The translations under genes were made by a program, and so were the position numbers. Below, piece by piece: positions 31,954 to 43,345 of a DNA stretch of 64,000 bases; positions within the stretch are counted from its first letter, which is position 1; each line of letters opens with the position of its first letter. Source of the stretch: Artemisia argyi (lineage: Eukaryota; Streptophyta; Magnoliopsida; Asterales; Asteraceae); NCBI GenBank assembly GCA_030686995.1, contig CM060685.1:122136823-122200822 (forward strand), in the 5' to 3' direction. The notes beneath the pieces are model-generated. The model saw nothing but the letters and a program-made list of their open reading frames with translations. It was not told the origin of the DNA and ran no database searches.

Positions 31954-34900
31954 GTGAAGATAATTAATACTTTCAAGATGGGCGATGATACAAATGCAAC
32001 AACTACATTAAAACCCTTAACACCTATTGCACAATACCAATGCCCTAAATTGAAAAATACAAATTACACAGTATGGGCTATACAAATAAAGGTTATATTA
32101 GAAGCACATGGTTTGTGGGAGACAATAGAACCTAAGGAAAACACAAAATTAGATGTTAAGAAAGACAAGGCAACAACGGCCTTGTTATATCAAGCGTTGA
32201 CCGAGGATGTGATTTTACAAGTAGCAAGTTGTAAAACGGCAAGGGAATTATGGGATTCGTTAAAAAGGTGACACGTTGGCGAAGAGAAAGTGCAACAAGC
32301 ACGATTACAATCCTTAATGATAGGATTTAATGCCCTTCAGATGAAGGAAGATGAAACGGTGGATGCATTTGCAGACAAGTTAAACGGTTATGTCACGAAG
32401 GCAAAAGAACTAGGGAAAACAATAGATGAATCACTTATAGTTAGAAAACTATTAGACTCCACAGCCGATAGATTCATTAAGATAGTAGCATCCATAGAAC
32501 AAACTAGTGATCTAGACAATATTACCCTAGATGAGATCACTGGAAAACTCAAGGCGTTTGAGGAAAGGATAAAACTCCGGAAAGGAGATCAAATTGAAAG
32601 CCAGGAGAATTTACTATTCACACATGGTGAACACTCAGGAAGAGGAAAGCGATTTAATAAGCGCGGAGGTAGATCAAATTATTTACGAGGAAACTGGCGA
32701 AACAACAAACACAGAAATAACTCACAAGAAGGAAACTCAAATTATAAGGGAAACTCTAATAAGAATACAAATAGAAAGGTTTTGAGTACGTTAAGATGTT
32801 ACAAATGTAACAAACTTGGACATTTTATGAGTAAGTGTAGAGTAAAAACAACAGCTCAGGAACAATCAAACCTTATCTTAAAAGATGAAGAACCATCACT
32901 ATTAATGACTATGCACGAAACTAAACACGAGGAAGTGTTGTTGAATGAAGGCCAAATTCAACCAGGGAAATATGCTTCAAAGGACGAAAGCATATGGTAT
33001 TTAGATAATGGTGCAAGTAACCATATGATGGGAACTAAGAGTCATTTTAAGGATATGGATGAAAACATAACAGGACGAGTACGTTTTGGAGATGGATCAT
33101 ATGTACAAATAAAGGGAAAAGGCTCTATATTGTTAGGTTGTAGAAACCAGGAACAAAAGGTAGTATCGGATGTATATTATATACCAAACCTTAAGAGCAA
33201 CATACTAAGTCTAGGACAACTTACAGAAATAGGTTGTAAAGTTATAATGGAGGGAAATAAACTGACTTTGTATGATAAGAGCAGAAAGTTGTTGATGAAA
33301 GTTGAAAGATCCAAGAACAGACTTTACAGTATTAGATTACAGATAGACACACCTATCTCTCTCTTAGCAAATATAGATAACCAAGCATGGTTATGGCATG
33401 CTAGATTAGGTCATCTAAACTTTGACGATATCAACAAAATGACTAGAAAAGGTCTAGTAGATGGAATACCTAGAATAAATCATGCAGGTCAGATTTGTGA
33501 TGCATGTTTATTAGGAAAGCATAGTAGAACACCATTTCCAAACCAGACTAAATTCAGATCAAAGAACCCGTTGGACTTAATATATGGAGACCTTTGTGGC
33601 CCTATTAGTCCAGCAACACACTCAGGCAAGAAACTCATATTCTTGTTAGTAGACGATTGTACACGTTTCATGTGGGCTTACTTTCTGACTTCGAAAGACC
33701 AAGCATTTAGTACATTCAAGGAATTTAAGCAAAAGATAGAAATGGAAATGAGATTGAAAGTAAGGATGCTAAGAACAGATAGAGGAGGTGAATTTACATC
33801 AAATGAATTCACCAAATATTGTAAAGATAATGGAATAGCAAGACAGTTGACAGCACCATACTCACCACAACAGAATGGAGTAGTGGAGAGAAGGAATAGG
33901 ACAGTGTTATCAACTACGAGGAGTATGATGAAAGCCATGAAGTTACCCTTAACTTTTTGGGCGGAAGCAGTGAAACATGCTATTTACATACTCAATAGGG
34001 TACCTACAAGAGCCCTGATAGATAAAACTCCATATGAGGCACTCTACAATAGAAAACCAAATTTAGAGAACCTAAGGATATTTGGATGCACAGCTTATGC
34101 AAAAATAACAATACCTCATTTAAAGAAGCTGGATGATAGAAGCATACCGATGATCTACTTAGGAGTAGAGGAAGGATCAAAAGCATGTAGGTTATACGGT
34201 CCGATAAGGAAAAAGAAACATGTTAGTAGGGACGTAAAGTTTATGGAAGCAAAGCCGTGGAATTGGGAGAAGAGTGGAGAGAATACAAGTACACAAGACA
34301 CATTTTGGGCTAGTTTTGTGGTAGACAAAGTTGACAATGAAAACCCTATACCTGTCAACATAGAAAATGATGATGATATGTATCCAACACCGGATCCATT
34401 ACCAGATCCAACATCAGAACCAGACTCACCAATTACACCACCAACATACAATTATGACCCTAACTCAGAAGAAGAAGAGGCTACTATTAGTTCATTAGAA
34501 ACTTCAGACGAAAGATATGATCATAGACCAGTACGAGGATTGAAAGGTTTAGCAGAAATTTACGAAACTGCAAGTGTAGTGGAAACACCAAGTTTATTCT
34601 TCACAGAAGAAGAACCTCATAACTATAAGGAAGCATCAGTAGATAAGAAATGGATTGAGGCCATGGAAATTGAATTAGATTCAATAAATAAGAATAAAAC
34701 ATGGATTCTTACTACATTGCCAGAAAATCAAAAGGCAATTGGACTCAAATGGGTTTTTAAAACCAAGAGGGATGCACAAGGAAAGATCATACGATACAAG
34801 GCACGTTTAGTAGCAAAAGGATATGTACAAGAACAAGGAATAGACTTCGATGAAGTATTTGCCCTAGTTGCTAGGATAGAAACAGTACGGTTAATATTAG

Positions 34901-36159
34901 CGTTAGCAGCATATCATGGTTGGCGAGTTCATCACTTGGATGTAAAATCAGCATTTTTACATGGAGATTTGAAGGAAGAAGTCTATGTTACACAACCTGA
35001 AGGATTTGTACAGCCAGGAAACTCAGGAAAAGTGTACAAGCTTATTAAAGCTTTATATGGATTAAGACAAGCACCGAGAGCTTGGAATGTGAAGCTTGAT
35101 CAAACATTAAAGTCATTAGAATTCAAGAAATGTAATCTCGAACAAGCAGTTTATACAAAGAGAAACAAGAATTCTACAATTATAGTTGGAGTTTATGTAG
35201 ATGATTTGATAATCACGGGCACTCCAAAGAAAGAAGTAGAATTATTCAAATCCCAGATGGAAGAAAAGTTTGAAATGAGCGACTTAGGATTGTTAGCTTA
35301 TTACCTTGGGATAGAAGTTACACAGACAGGAGGAGAGATTACAATCAAGCAAACAGGTTATATTAACAAGATCTTGAAGGAAACGAATATGAATGATAGT
35401 AATGATACGAAGATACCAATGGATCCCGGTACTAAGTTGGTCAAGGCGGAAGATGGTAACTCAGTTGACGCAACTTACTACAGAAGCTTAATTGGAAGTC
35501 TCAGGTACTTACTACATACAAGACCAGATCTTAGTTATTCAGTCGGACTACTCAGCAGATGGATGCAAGACTCAAAGGAACATCACCTGAAGGCGGTAAA
35601 GCAAGTAATCCGATATATTAAAGGAACAAAGGAGCATGGCATAATTTACAAGAAAGAAGGCGGCTGCAAGATTACAGGTTACAGCGACAGTAGTTATGGA
35701 ATCAACACTGATCAAGGAAAAGGAACTACTGGTGTAGTATTTTATTTTGGAGAGTCACCCATTACTTGGTGTACTCAGAAACAACCGACAGTGGCACTAT
35801 CATCATGTGAATCAGAATTCATGGCGTCTACTGCAGCAGCATGTCAAGCCTTATGGTTAAAAAGATTACTTAGTGAATTAACTGGAAATGAAGAAAAGAA
35901 GATAACGTTGAAGGTAGATAACGTTTCAGCAATAGCACTAGTCAAGAACCCAGTTTTTCATGGAAGAAGTAAACACATCGACATTCGCTATCATTTCATT
36001 CGAGAATGCGTAGAGAATGGACACATCAATGTAGAACACGTCAGCGGAGAACTACAAAGAGCAGATATACTAACGAAGGCTCTACCAAGATTGAAGTTCA
36101 CGACAATGCGACAAATGCTCGGAGTTCAAGATTTAACAAGAAGCAACGATCAAGATTAA
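31954..36159 (+). pseudogene. Copia gag-pol of element D, one in-frame stop
   Basis: One frame of about 1,400 codons is broken only by TGA at 32269-32271 (SLKR-stop-HVGEEKV). The order is: gag with a retrotran_gag-like region (YQCPKLKNTNYTVWAIQIK), then a CCHC knuckle CYKCNKLGHFMSKC. Protease is WYLDNGASNHM. Integrase follows, with HARLGHLNFDD...CDACLLGKH and the catalytic region GDLCGP, VDDCTRF, RTDRGGEF, PYSPQQNGVVER. Reverse transcriptase shows LDVKSAFLHGDL and GVYVDDLIITG. RNase H shows YSDSSYG and SSCESEFMA. The stop is most simply a CGA Arg codon changed at a CpG. The usual APVAR of the reverse transcriptase reads ALVAR here. Otherwise the enzyme motifs look intact, so it is a recently disabled copy. 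Confidence 0.95.
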
Positions 36160-36168
36160 GGAGGAGAA
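36158..36168 (+). promoter_or_regulatory. Polypurine tract of element D
   Basis: AAGGAGGAGAA ends directly at the first base of the 3' LTR, in the position of the plus-strand primer, and overlaps the gag-pol stop region. Confidence 0.85.
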
Positions 36169-36434
36169 TGTGACCCGATTAATCTTTATCTTATGCTCGT
36201 TATTATTATTAGTTAGAAGTTAGAGGACCAAACTTGTTAGTTAGAAACATTACAACCGAATAGTTAGTTAAATCGGTTAGATAAACATGAAGGGTTACAT
36301 CGGTTCAAACATACCGATTCATACTCTATATATACATATGTATTTGTATCGATTAAAGGTTAATGAACATATAGATTTTACTTATTCATATTTGCAACTT
36401 ATTTATATCGATCTAGAGAGAAAGTCGGACAACA
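36169..36434 (+). repeat. 3' LTR of element D
   Basis: It has the same ends and length as the 5' LTR and is followed by the GTGAC target duplication at 36435-36439. An open frame beginning inside it at 36287 runs on into the gene fragment by chance. Confidence 0.95.
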
Positions 36435-37746
36435 GTGACGAACAAGAAAAGCTGTGTGATTTGTGGGACAGATTGGAACCTTCCGGGATAAGGGCCTTTC
36501 AACTAGGCACTGCTGCCGGGTATACTTGCAGAGCATTCTTTGAATGTGCATTCAAATTTACATGTTTAAAAAGCCATAGATTGGCTAAGTGCATATTCAA
36601 GTTTGAGGATATTGATGAAGAGGGAAACACGTTTCCGTCTCTACTAAAGACACAAGCTTTAGTTCGTTCACTTATCAAGAGTTCTCCAAGTAGAAACTTG
36701 TTTAAGCTAAATGTGTTGGCCGGGATGGAACGTGAGCTGGGATTACATTTTGTAGAGTTCACTCAGGTTATACATAGGGTTTGTGAAGTTTTTGTGCCAC
36801 ATGTTTTGTGCGAATACCTCTGCCATTTATCCAAGTTATTTAAGCGTTGCTACCGCAAGGTTTGGCAGGTTTCACGTGGCGAGAACATGTTAGGGCTGTG
36901 TGAGGCAACGGAAGTGGTAATGAACAAATGCTTTCAACTTTTGGGATCGCTCCGTCATTGGACGAGTGGACAACGGAATTCAAATCGTTTTCTATGTGTA
37001 GTCCCATATTTCCTTCATCTATATATGCTAGGAATGAACATCCGAATTCACGCTTTGAGATATTTTCCTTGAATGTGAGTGTTGCACATTCTCAATTTAA
37101 TGAAGGCAGTGTAACTGGGCGTGTTACATTTGTAGACAAATGTCGGTTAGCAGATGGTGATGGGTGGGTGAGCTTGGATAAGAAGGATGATTGCCATGTT
37201 TCAGTTTTCGACCGGGAATGGTTCGATAGTTTCCCCATATACAATGCTTCGTATATACCATTAGGAAACACCAGTTGTGTTCGTTCCGTCCCCTTTTCAT
37301 CATCTATTGAGGTTGCTTTGCTGATCAAAGCTACCAGCAAGAACAAAGACCAGACTTACTTAATTTACAATGGCAGTGGTGGTGCGGACCTGACGAAATT
37401 TTGGGAGGATGGGAAATTGAAAGCCAAGTGTGGGTCGATTGAGTTTATTGGTAAAGATGGGCGTATCCTTTTAAGTTTTGTTGCAATTAAAGATGCAGTA
37501 GACATTACAATGCAGCTGATGTTTGAGCCCTTTAAACCTTTATGACTAAGTGGCTCAATACAGGCTTCTTATGGAAAAGACACTCTTGGAGATTGTGGTT
37601 TCTTTGGTGAGTATACTGCACATATCTTTAGAGCCGATCCAAGTCAACGTATTAGCTGTGGAAAGCCCTATTCGTTGCCGCTATACAAGTCTGCTTTGGC
37701 TCTACCCGCCAATGAGTGCCTTAGGATGAAAACAAAATTTAGTTGA
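36435..37746 (+). pseudogene. ArgRS anticodon-domain-like plus DUF6598-like gene fragment
   Basis: From about residue DEQEKLCDLWDRLEPS the first frame resembles the C-terminal DALR anticodon-binding domain of cytosolic arginyl-tRNA synthetase. Key blocks are ELGLHFVEF, VLCEYLCHLSKLFKRCY and LCEATEVVMNKCFQLLG. A missing base in the TTTTGGG run near 36945 shifts the frame, after which GIAPSLDEW and a long domain follow (SRFEIFSLNVSV, RVTFVDK, IPLGNTSCVRSVPFSSSIEV) to 37545. A further piece after a likely splice site, CAATACAG, reads ASYGKDTLGDCGFFGEYTAH to a stop at 37746. The later part reminds me of plant DUF6598 proteins, but that is uncertain. The 5' end is cut off by copia element D. It may be a broken host gene or an old fragment. 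Confidence 0.5.
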
Positions 37747-39256
37747 TGTTGAACAAATACATGCATTGTGGATGATGAAGTGGAATTATGTAAGAGTGGG
37801 AGTGTGGACTGTGTAAGCACTTGGAACATAAGTTGCAACGTAGGCTTTCTTGAACTCAGAGTGAATTGGGTTCATTAAGTGCGGCGTAGTTCAAGGCAGG
37901 CCGGAAAGTTTTTGGAACAATAGCTAAATGGATCGAACGTGTGCTGCTTTGGCTGCTTAAAGGATTCTCAAGTGGTAGCTTGTGAGAATGTTAATTCAGA
38001 CTCTGCATAAATGGATCGAGCTTAATACGACTTTTTCTGATATGTGTTGTCGTGTTGATGCCAAAATCCTTGTGCCATGCCTGGGTAACCATGACCCTCT
38101 TGGTTCGTCCTCCCCCTTTAGCCTCAGACGTAACAATTTGAGCATATTGTGTTTTGATACAACAAAAAAGCAGTTTTTAATAAATATATTCGAGTTGCTT
38201 ATCCCAATAACATGAGCCTGTTTTAAATCTTAGGTTGTGTGATACTATATTTCACCATGATTTTCAAGTTGATGTTATTGGGTCCTCCACCTGAACTAAA
38301 ATGATGTTTTGTGTGTCTCTTAGATACGATTCGTTTACTTTGTGATTGGTGTAGCTGGATTATCAGAAGTTTACTTGGTAGATTTTCAGTGATTTTGGTA
38401 GATGGGTTTTACTCGGTTTTTAGTCTGTTTTCTGACATTTTACGACACACTGGCATCTCATTTACGTTTTTATCTAAAGTTAATCTCTGATGCGTTTTGG
38501 TTCTTAAAATGGTATGATTATTATAGCTTCAAGTAAAGCTATCGAAATAAAGTATGCTATTTTTTTTGTTCACATACAATGAATTGAGGCCAATTATCTT
38601 GTGTAAGTGTAGTAAGCATATGGAGTCTGCTAATACAGCTTTTTTCTTTATCTGGTGGACTTTTTACATTTTGAGTCACCTCATTGATAGTGGTTTGTCT
38701 TCCTTTTTAACCCTTTTTTTAAGAATGAGACGAGCCAGATTATGTTTCAGATTTAACAGGTCAAACGGGTAAATTTCAAAAGATTTAGCTACAATAAAAC
38801 AGATCAAGTGGGTTAAAAGTCACCGTGAGTGTATTTTCATATAACACCTCTTCTCAGATTATTATTAATAAACTTTAATTTCTGTAGTCATAGTTGACTA
38901 GATAGATGTTTGAAGAGTATATAGATTTTTTATACAAAAAATTGGCCGACCTGACATTTACAAAAATGACCTGTTTGACATTGTTGGTGTTCGATGTCTT
39001 TTCTATTGCCATGGCATGTGTTCTTGGTATTGTTATTGCTGCTATCTGCCATGTATTATTGCCATCTTATATGCTGTGTCTGATCAGGCAAGTTGTTGAT
39101 GCCGTCTCTTATGTCATGCATCATTATTACAGTAACATTCAATTAAATGAAAACGTTGTGGACTACACATTGAAACCACCATCTGGACATTTATTGTATA
39201 ACCTTTGTAATTTTATTAAGCAAAAACTTTACAGCTATATTATGACAAATAAATGT
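37747..39256. other. Intergenic region
   Basis: AT-rich, unique-looking sequence between two gene-like segments. A plus-strand frame from 38906 runs into the antisense of the thaumatin gene and is not supported as a gene. A short GTCAAACGGGTAAA stretch near 38761 is of a type often seen in plant repeats. No tRNA or other RNA gene was seen. Confidence 0.5.
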
Positions 39257-40142
39257 CTAAGGGCAGAATGTAATTACATAGTTAGCGCCAGTATTACATG
39301 TAAAAGTGCTTGTTTTGTCGTCATAAGCGTAAGAATAAGCCTTGGGGCAAAGATTCTTGAAAAACTTCGAATAATTTGTTGGTGGACATTTGTCTGGTGT
39401 ATTGTGATCTCCACTGCAACAATATTCTGGCGTACCAAACGCCAAACATGCACTTTTACATCCAACTGTTCCACCAGATCCGTTTTTCACAGCGAGCTCA
39501 GATGGGCATTTAGCGTTAACATCAACAGGACAATCGGTTGCTGCACAACCACCTTGTGGAACAATAGAAACCGGTAAATTAAACCCGTCAACAAGACTAA
39601 CATCAAAAAAGTCTTTTCCATCTGCACCTCCTATGGTAAACTCAGCAAGCGTTGCAGGAGGGGTTGCACCAGCACCGTTGCATCCTACCTGACCAGAACC
39701 ACAGTCTCCACTATTACAATGGAAGCGTCCACCATCATTTGAACATTCAAATCGAGCCCAGACTCGACCAGACCAAGGTGTAGGGATGTCAATAGCGTTC
39801 GATGCACCGGATGCCAATTCGAATCCTGTTGGCACTGAGGCTCCGCTTCCAGTCAAAGTAGCTGGCGCGATGCTATAGGGGCAATTGTTTTTTATGGTGA
39901 AAACAGCCGAATGAACACCTGCAAAAAATCACTTATATTAATATAAGCATTACGTGCATGAGAGTATTGGATAAAAACGAGTAAATACTGTATATCTAAC
40001 GAGCAAAATCACTTATATCCCATCATGAACAAAAGATTTAATATATAAAGAAAAAGAAGATATGCATATAATTATAAAGAAAAATTTTACCATGTATCAA
40101 ATTAATGGCTAAAAGAAGAGCAAAAGCAATTTGGTTCTCCAT
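39257..40142 (-). CDS. Thaumatin-like protein (PR-5 family), two exons
   Basis: Exon 1 (40142-40091) encodes a signal peptide beginning MENQIAFALLLAINLIHG. A 172-base intron has GT at 40090 and AG at 39919. Exon 2 (39918-39257) begins VHSAVFTIKNNCPYSIAPAT. The product has 237 residues, typical of secreted thaumatin-like proteins. All 16 conserved cysteines are present, forming eight disulfides in the family, and the acidic-cleft REDDD residues are recognisable (WSGRVWAR, AEFTIGG, DFFDVSLVDGFN). The protein ends ITFCP. Such proteins are secreted or apoplastic and many are induced by pathogens or stress; some bind or cut beta-glucans. It looks fully functional and is the best host gene in the window. 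Confidence 0.9.
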
Positions 40143-40201
40143 ATCAAGTACAAAACGTAATATATGTTTTTTTGATGAAAAACTAACAATTGAAGTTTGG
40201 G

Positions 40202-40208
40202 TTTTATA
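40202..40208 (-). promoter_or_regulatory. TATA box of the thaumatin-like gene
   Basis: The minus strand reads CTATAAAACCC about 60 bases before the start codon. This predicts transcription start near 40175 and a leader of about 35 bases. The spacing supports the ATG chosen at 40142. Confidence 0.7.
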
Positions 40209-40249
40209 GGCAGAAGGAGATAACATTGAATGACAAAGGGACATATTCT

Positions 40250-41605
40250 AATTTAAGAATGTTTAATAGACTTAATTGTATCGTATTCAATGCACATAAC
40301 ATAATAACTTGATCAGATTTTGGAAATATATAACTATTACATACTAGATATTACATATATATGTGCATGCGTGTATGTATGGTAGGAATGTAAATCATCT
40401 ATTAATATAATCATATTTGTTTCTTAAGTTATTGGAGTTATGTCAAGACTTAACGTATATTCTAGTGATAGTTATCCTCTTTGTAATGTTTCCATAACTT
40501 ACAATATGTATACGTGTGATTCTAGAAAGGATTTTATTTGTACATAGAAAATCGTATTATTATTTTACTAGTTATAAGTCCCATACACGCACGAGGTTTA
40601 CAAATAAATCAAATTTATTTTAAAATTTTAGCTTAGTATATATAGATATATAAGAATTTACCCGTAAAAATTGTGATATAAGTACAACTAATAAATATGC
40701 ATGAGTTTTTTATTATGTATTAATATCTATTAATATTCTGTAAAAAAATTTATTAGATGAAAGCTTTAACTTTGTTCAGCTGACATAGATGTTGAGGTTG
40801 AGGTTGAGTTTGTTGTTTAACTATTCGCATCATGTTGTACAAAATATGCGAGCTTAGTAGCACATAATGAGCGTTGATGAAGTTTAAAAATACTCCGTAA
40901 AGTTTTTTGAAATTGTTTTTCCGGATAACCATATATAAACTTTAAATAATAATCACATGAGTCATTGTTATAAGTACAATCGCATATATATTTTTTTTAG
41001 GTAAAAGTACAATCGCATATATTTATTTTTCATATCACAGTAACTCGTGCTTAGCATTTGATATTTATATTACCGTTAATAATAATTTAGCCGTATTTAA
41101 TATTTAAACCCGTATACATATAAATTAAACTTTTAAATAGGATAATATGAGTCCTTATTTAACGTATATAGTAAAAAAAAATTAAGTTTAAACTAATATT
41201 TATTTTAAAAATATTTAAAGTGTATCAAAACTAATTCGTATATTAACAAAATTTTGTATCCATGAGCATTTGGATGATTTCCAGCGAAATATATATATTA
41301 CATACACTACATGATAGTTGACTTTAGAATGTCAAAGTAAGAAAACATGCAATATATGACAGTTGAGTTTAGAATGTCAATGTTTGGGTCAGTTTAGATT
41401 TTGACCCATTGTACTAAAAATACTCTTTGTAACATTCATTTCATATAAATTCAATCTAAAAGTTTCATCCCAACTTCTCAATACATAACATGATTAAACA
41501 AAGAAAGACACATAACATTGTTCAAAAGACATAAAAGACAAACATAGAGTTCAAACATATAATCCAAAAGACATGAAAGTTAACAAAATTTCAATTGTTC
41601 AAAGA
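40250..41605. other. AT-rich intergenic region
   Basis: No ORF, structured RNA or clear mobile element is seen. A short duplicated phrase, AAAAGTACAATCGCATATAT, appears near 40974 and 41001, and GACAGTTGAGTTTAGAATGTC near 41355 echoes GATAGTTGACTTTAGAATGTC near 41310. These are small local duplications. Confidence 0.45.
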
Positions 41606-41897
41606 TCACAGCATAACAACTAAACAAATTTGACTTGCAAGCTCATCAACTGACTTCTTCCTCTTCTTTGGTGGCCTGTCAACTTGAGGTTTGTGAATGG
41701 GTGGTATTATTACTGATGTAGACTCAAAAAAAATTGCCAGAAGTCTCTGCCACTACAACCATTGATCTTGAATGAGAATATACGTGCCCATTTTTCTAGT
41801 CTGTAAGCAGCATGAACCCAGTCTTCAGGTATACCAAACCATGTTTCATTGTCAATCATGTGGTTTACTGCAGCCACAACATGTTTACATGGTATTC
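41606..41897 (-). pseudogene. MULE transposase C-terminal fragment, part 2
   Basis: On the minus strand this continues the SWIM-type zinc-binding motif as PCKHVVAAV. It then shows the Mutator-family tail NETWFGIPEDWVHAAYRLEKWARIFSFKI. After a frameshift in an A run (near 41728) comes the usual Pro/Lys-rich end (VIIPPIHKPQVDRPPKKRKK) and a stop at 41606. The upstream half is at 49605-49731, beyond the A2 insertion. SWIM domains contact DNA or protein in MULE transposases. No catalytic region is present. Confidence 0.7.
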
Positions 41898-43304
41898 TGA
41901 TGCGTGGGAATCGCACTTTGCTTTACCTCTCGAGGGATCTCGAGAAGCTTACAACCCCCACCAGGCAGTGTACCTGATCGTTGTAGTATAGTATAGTGAC
42001 AAGTACCGGGGGATTGATCGTTCAGCTTAGGAATAGTGTCGCTAGGATTAGAAAACCTAATTAATAGTTCTAGAGATGAAAGATGATTATTTTTGTGTTT
42101 TTATATTTTATGAAAGCAAGTAAAATCTCGGGTTTTGGAAGAGTGGGCGGAATTAGTTGCTATTCAACTAACCCAAAGCTAAGATGCAATCAAAATAAAA
42201 TAATAAAAATGAAATTAAACTAAATTAAACTAAGGTTGTGAGCAGTAATTGGAGAAATTGTGTTTACTTAGACTTCATTACTCCCTAGATATCTTTTACA
42301 TGTTAATTACTTGTTACACTTGTATGAATGACTGATTGTATTCCTTAATACCATTCGTGGGGTGGCATACATAACTCCCCAACTCTATGAGCTCTTATCT
42401 CCTCCTACACCATGACCCAGCACAACTATAGGGATTGTAAACAGTGGCTCATGCATTAAATACAACCAATAAAGACCTAGTACGCCTCGGTTCATGTTTC
42501 TTAAGACGTTCAAGCATGTTACCATTTGGAGATCTGCCAGTTTTCTTAAGCCTAACATATAAATCATTCATTCAAAACAAGAATAGACAAGTAATCAACA
42601 CATAATCAACATCTAGGTTTCATTAGATCTAAGCAAACACAAGAGAGATCTAGCCTAGCATAGTAGAATTGAGACAAGAACAAAAGATAAACAACCAACA
42701 CATAGACATATTGATTGAATTAAGAGTATACTTATCTCAATTACAATGCAAGGTCTCAAGGGTTTGGAACCCTTGAAAAACCTGTAAAAGAGGCACCAAA
42801 ATCGTCTTTAGGGTTTCACCAAAACTTCTCTCTTCTTAATGAAAAAAACTAGAAAACTATATATAGGAAAAACAGTCTGACGGCGTCAAGAGTTGATTCT
42901 GACGCCGTCACCTCGCCGCCATAAACTTCCTCGGACGGCCTTGATCCACCTATGACGGCCTATGTAACGCCGTCACCACCCACGGTAAATTATTCTTGGC
43001 CACTTTGACGCCGTCACCTCTCCATCTGACGCCGTCACCAGCTACGGTAAATTATTCTCCATGTCTGACGCCGTCAAGAAGCAAGTCTTGACGCCGTCAC
43101 CTTGTATCCTCAGCTTGGATTTTTGGTACTTTGCCGTTTTCTTCACTTTATGCTCCAAAAACGTCCAAAATAGCCTCTTTTCCAGAATTCACTCTCCAAA
43201 CACCTAAAATCACAAAAGGAACGATTTAGGGCAATATTTGATCAAATAAAGTCGGATTCGGGCTTAAATGACCCCCTAAAAACGGATCATTTTTCGCCTC
43301 ATCA
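41898..43304 (-). repeat. 3' LTR of A2
   Basis: It contains the palindrome cluster at 42878-43099, just upstream (on the minus strand) of a TATA box TATATATAG near 42858. Transcription would run leftward. Confidence 0.9.
42878..43099. promoter_or_regulatory. TGACGSCGTCA palindrome cluster (A2 3' LTR)
   Basis: Perfect 11-base palindromes start at 42878, 42900, 43006, 43027, 43066 and 43089. A seventh at about 42965 has one change (TAACGCCGTCA) that is intact in the other LTR. Half-sites such as GGACGGCC and TGACGGCC lie between. A second small repeat, ACGGTAAATTATTCT, occurs twice among them (42982 and 43044). All lie upstream of the TATA box. Confidence 0.85.
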
Positions 43305-43345
43305 TATACCCTTACACTTGAGATTTGCTTGTCCTCAAGCAAATG
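43305..43345 (-). promoter_or_regulatory. Polypurine tract and hairpin of A2
   Basis: On the element strand a hairpin with an 8-bp stem and 4-base loop (plus strand TTTGCTTG-TCCT-CAAGCAAA, 43324-43343) precedes TCTCAAGTGTAAGGGTATA and the LTR. I recall TTTGCTTGAGGACAAGCAAA as a sequence commonly seen near the 3' end of Athila/Tat elements. Confidence 0.75.

Larger units (their letters stand above)
26904..36434 (+). mobile_element. Ty1/copia element D, nearly intact
   Basis: Identical-length 266-bp LTRs (26904-27169 and 36169-36434, TGTGACC...GGACAACA) flank a primer site, a gag-pol frame and a polypurine tract. The direct target duplication is GTGAC (26899-26903 and 36435-36439). By eye four bases differ between the LTRs. 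The element would be 5,945 bases without the 3,581-base solo LTR and its GTGAA duplication in its leader. From the RNase H end (VFHGRSKHIDIRYHFIRECV) I suspect the Ivana/Oryco group, with moderate confidence. Confidence 0.95.

Noticed and set aside
36287..36434. Start of the long frame before the ArgRS-like region
   Set aside because: These residues come from the 3' LTR of element D and have no counterpart in the gene. The homology starts after the GTGAC target duplication.
38906..39577. A 223-residue plus-strand frame
   Set aside because: Its second half is the exact antisense of the thaumatin-like gene, which has a signal peptide, 16 cysteines and proper splice sites. The first half has no domain.
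41898..41916. The N-terminal residues MRFPRI of the apparent MULE frame
   Set aside because: They are read from the end of the A2 LTR and are not part of the transposase.
42385..42567. Short frames in A-type LTRs (also 48680-48862, 14731-14967 and 63500-63736)
   Set aside because: They occur only because the LTR is repeated, have no domain, and lie antisense to the LTR transcript.
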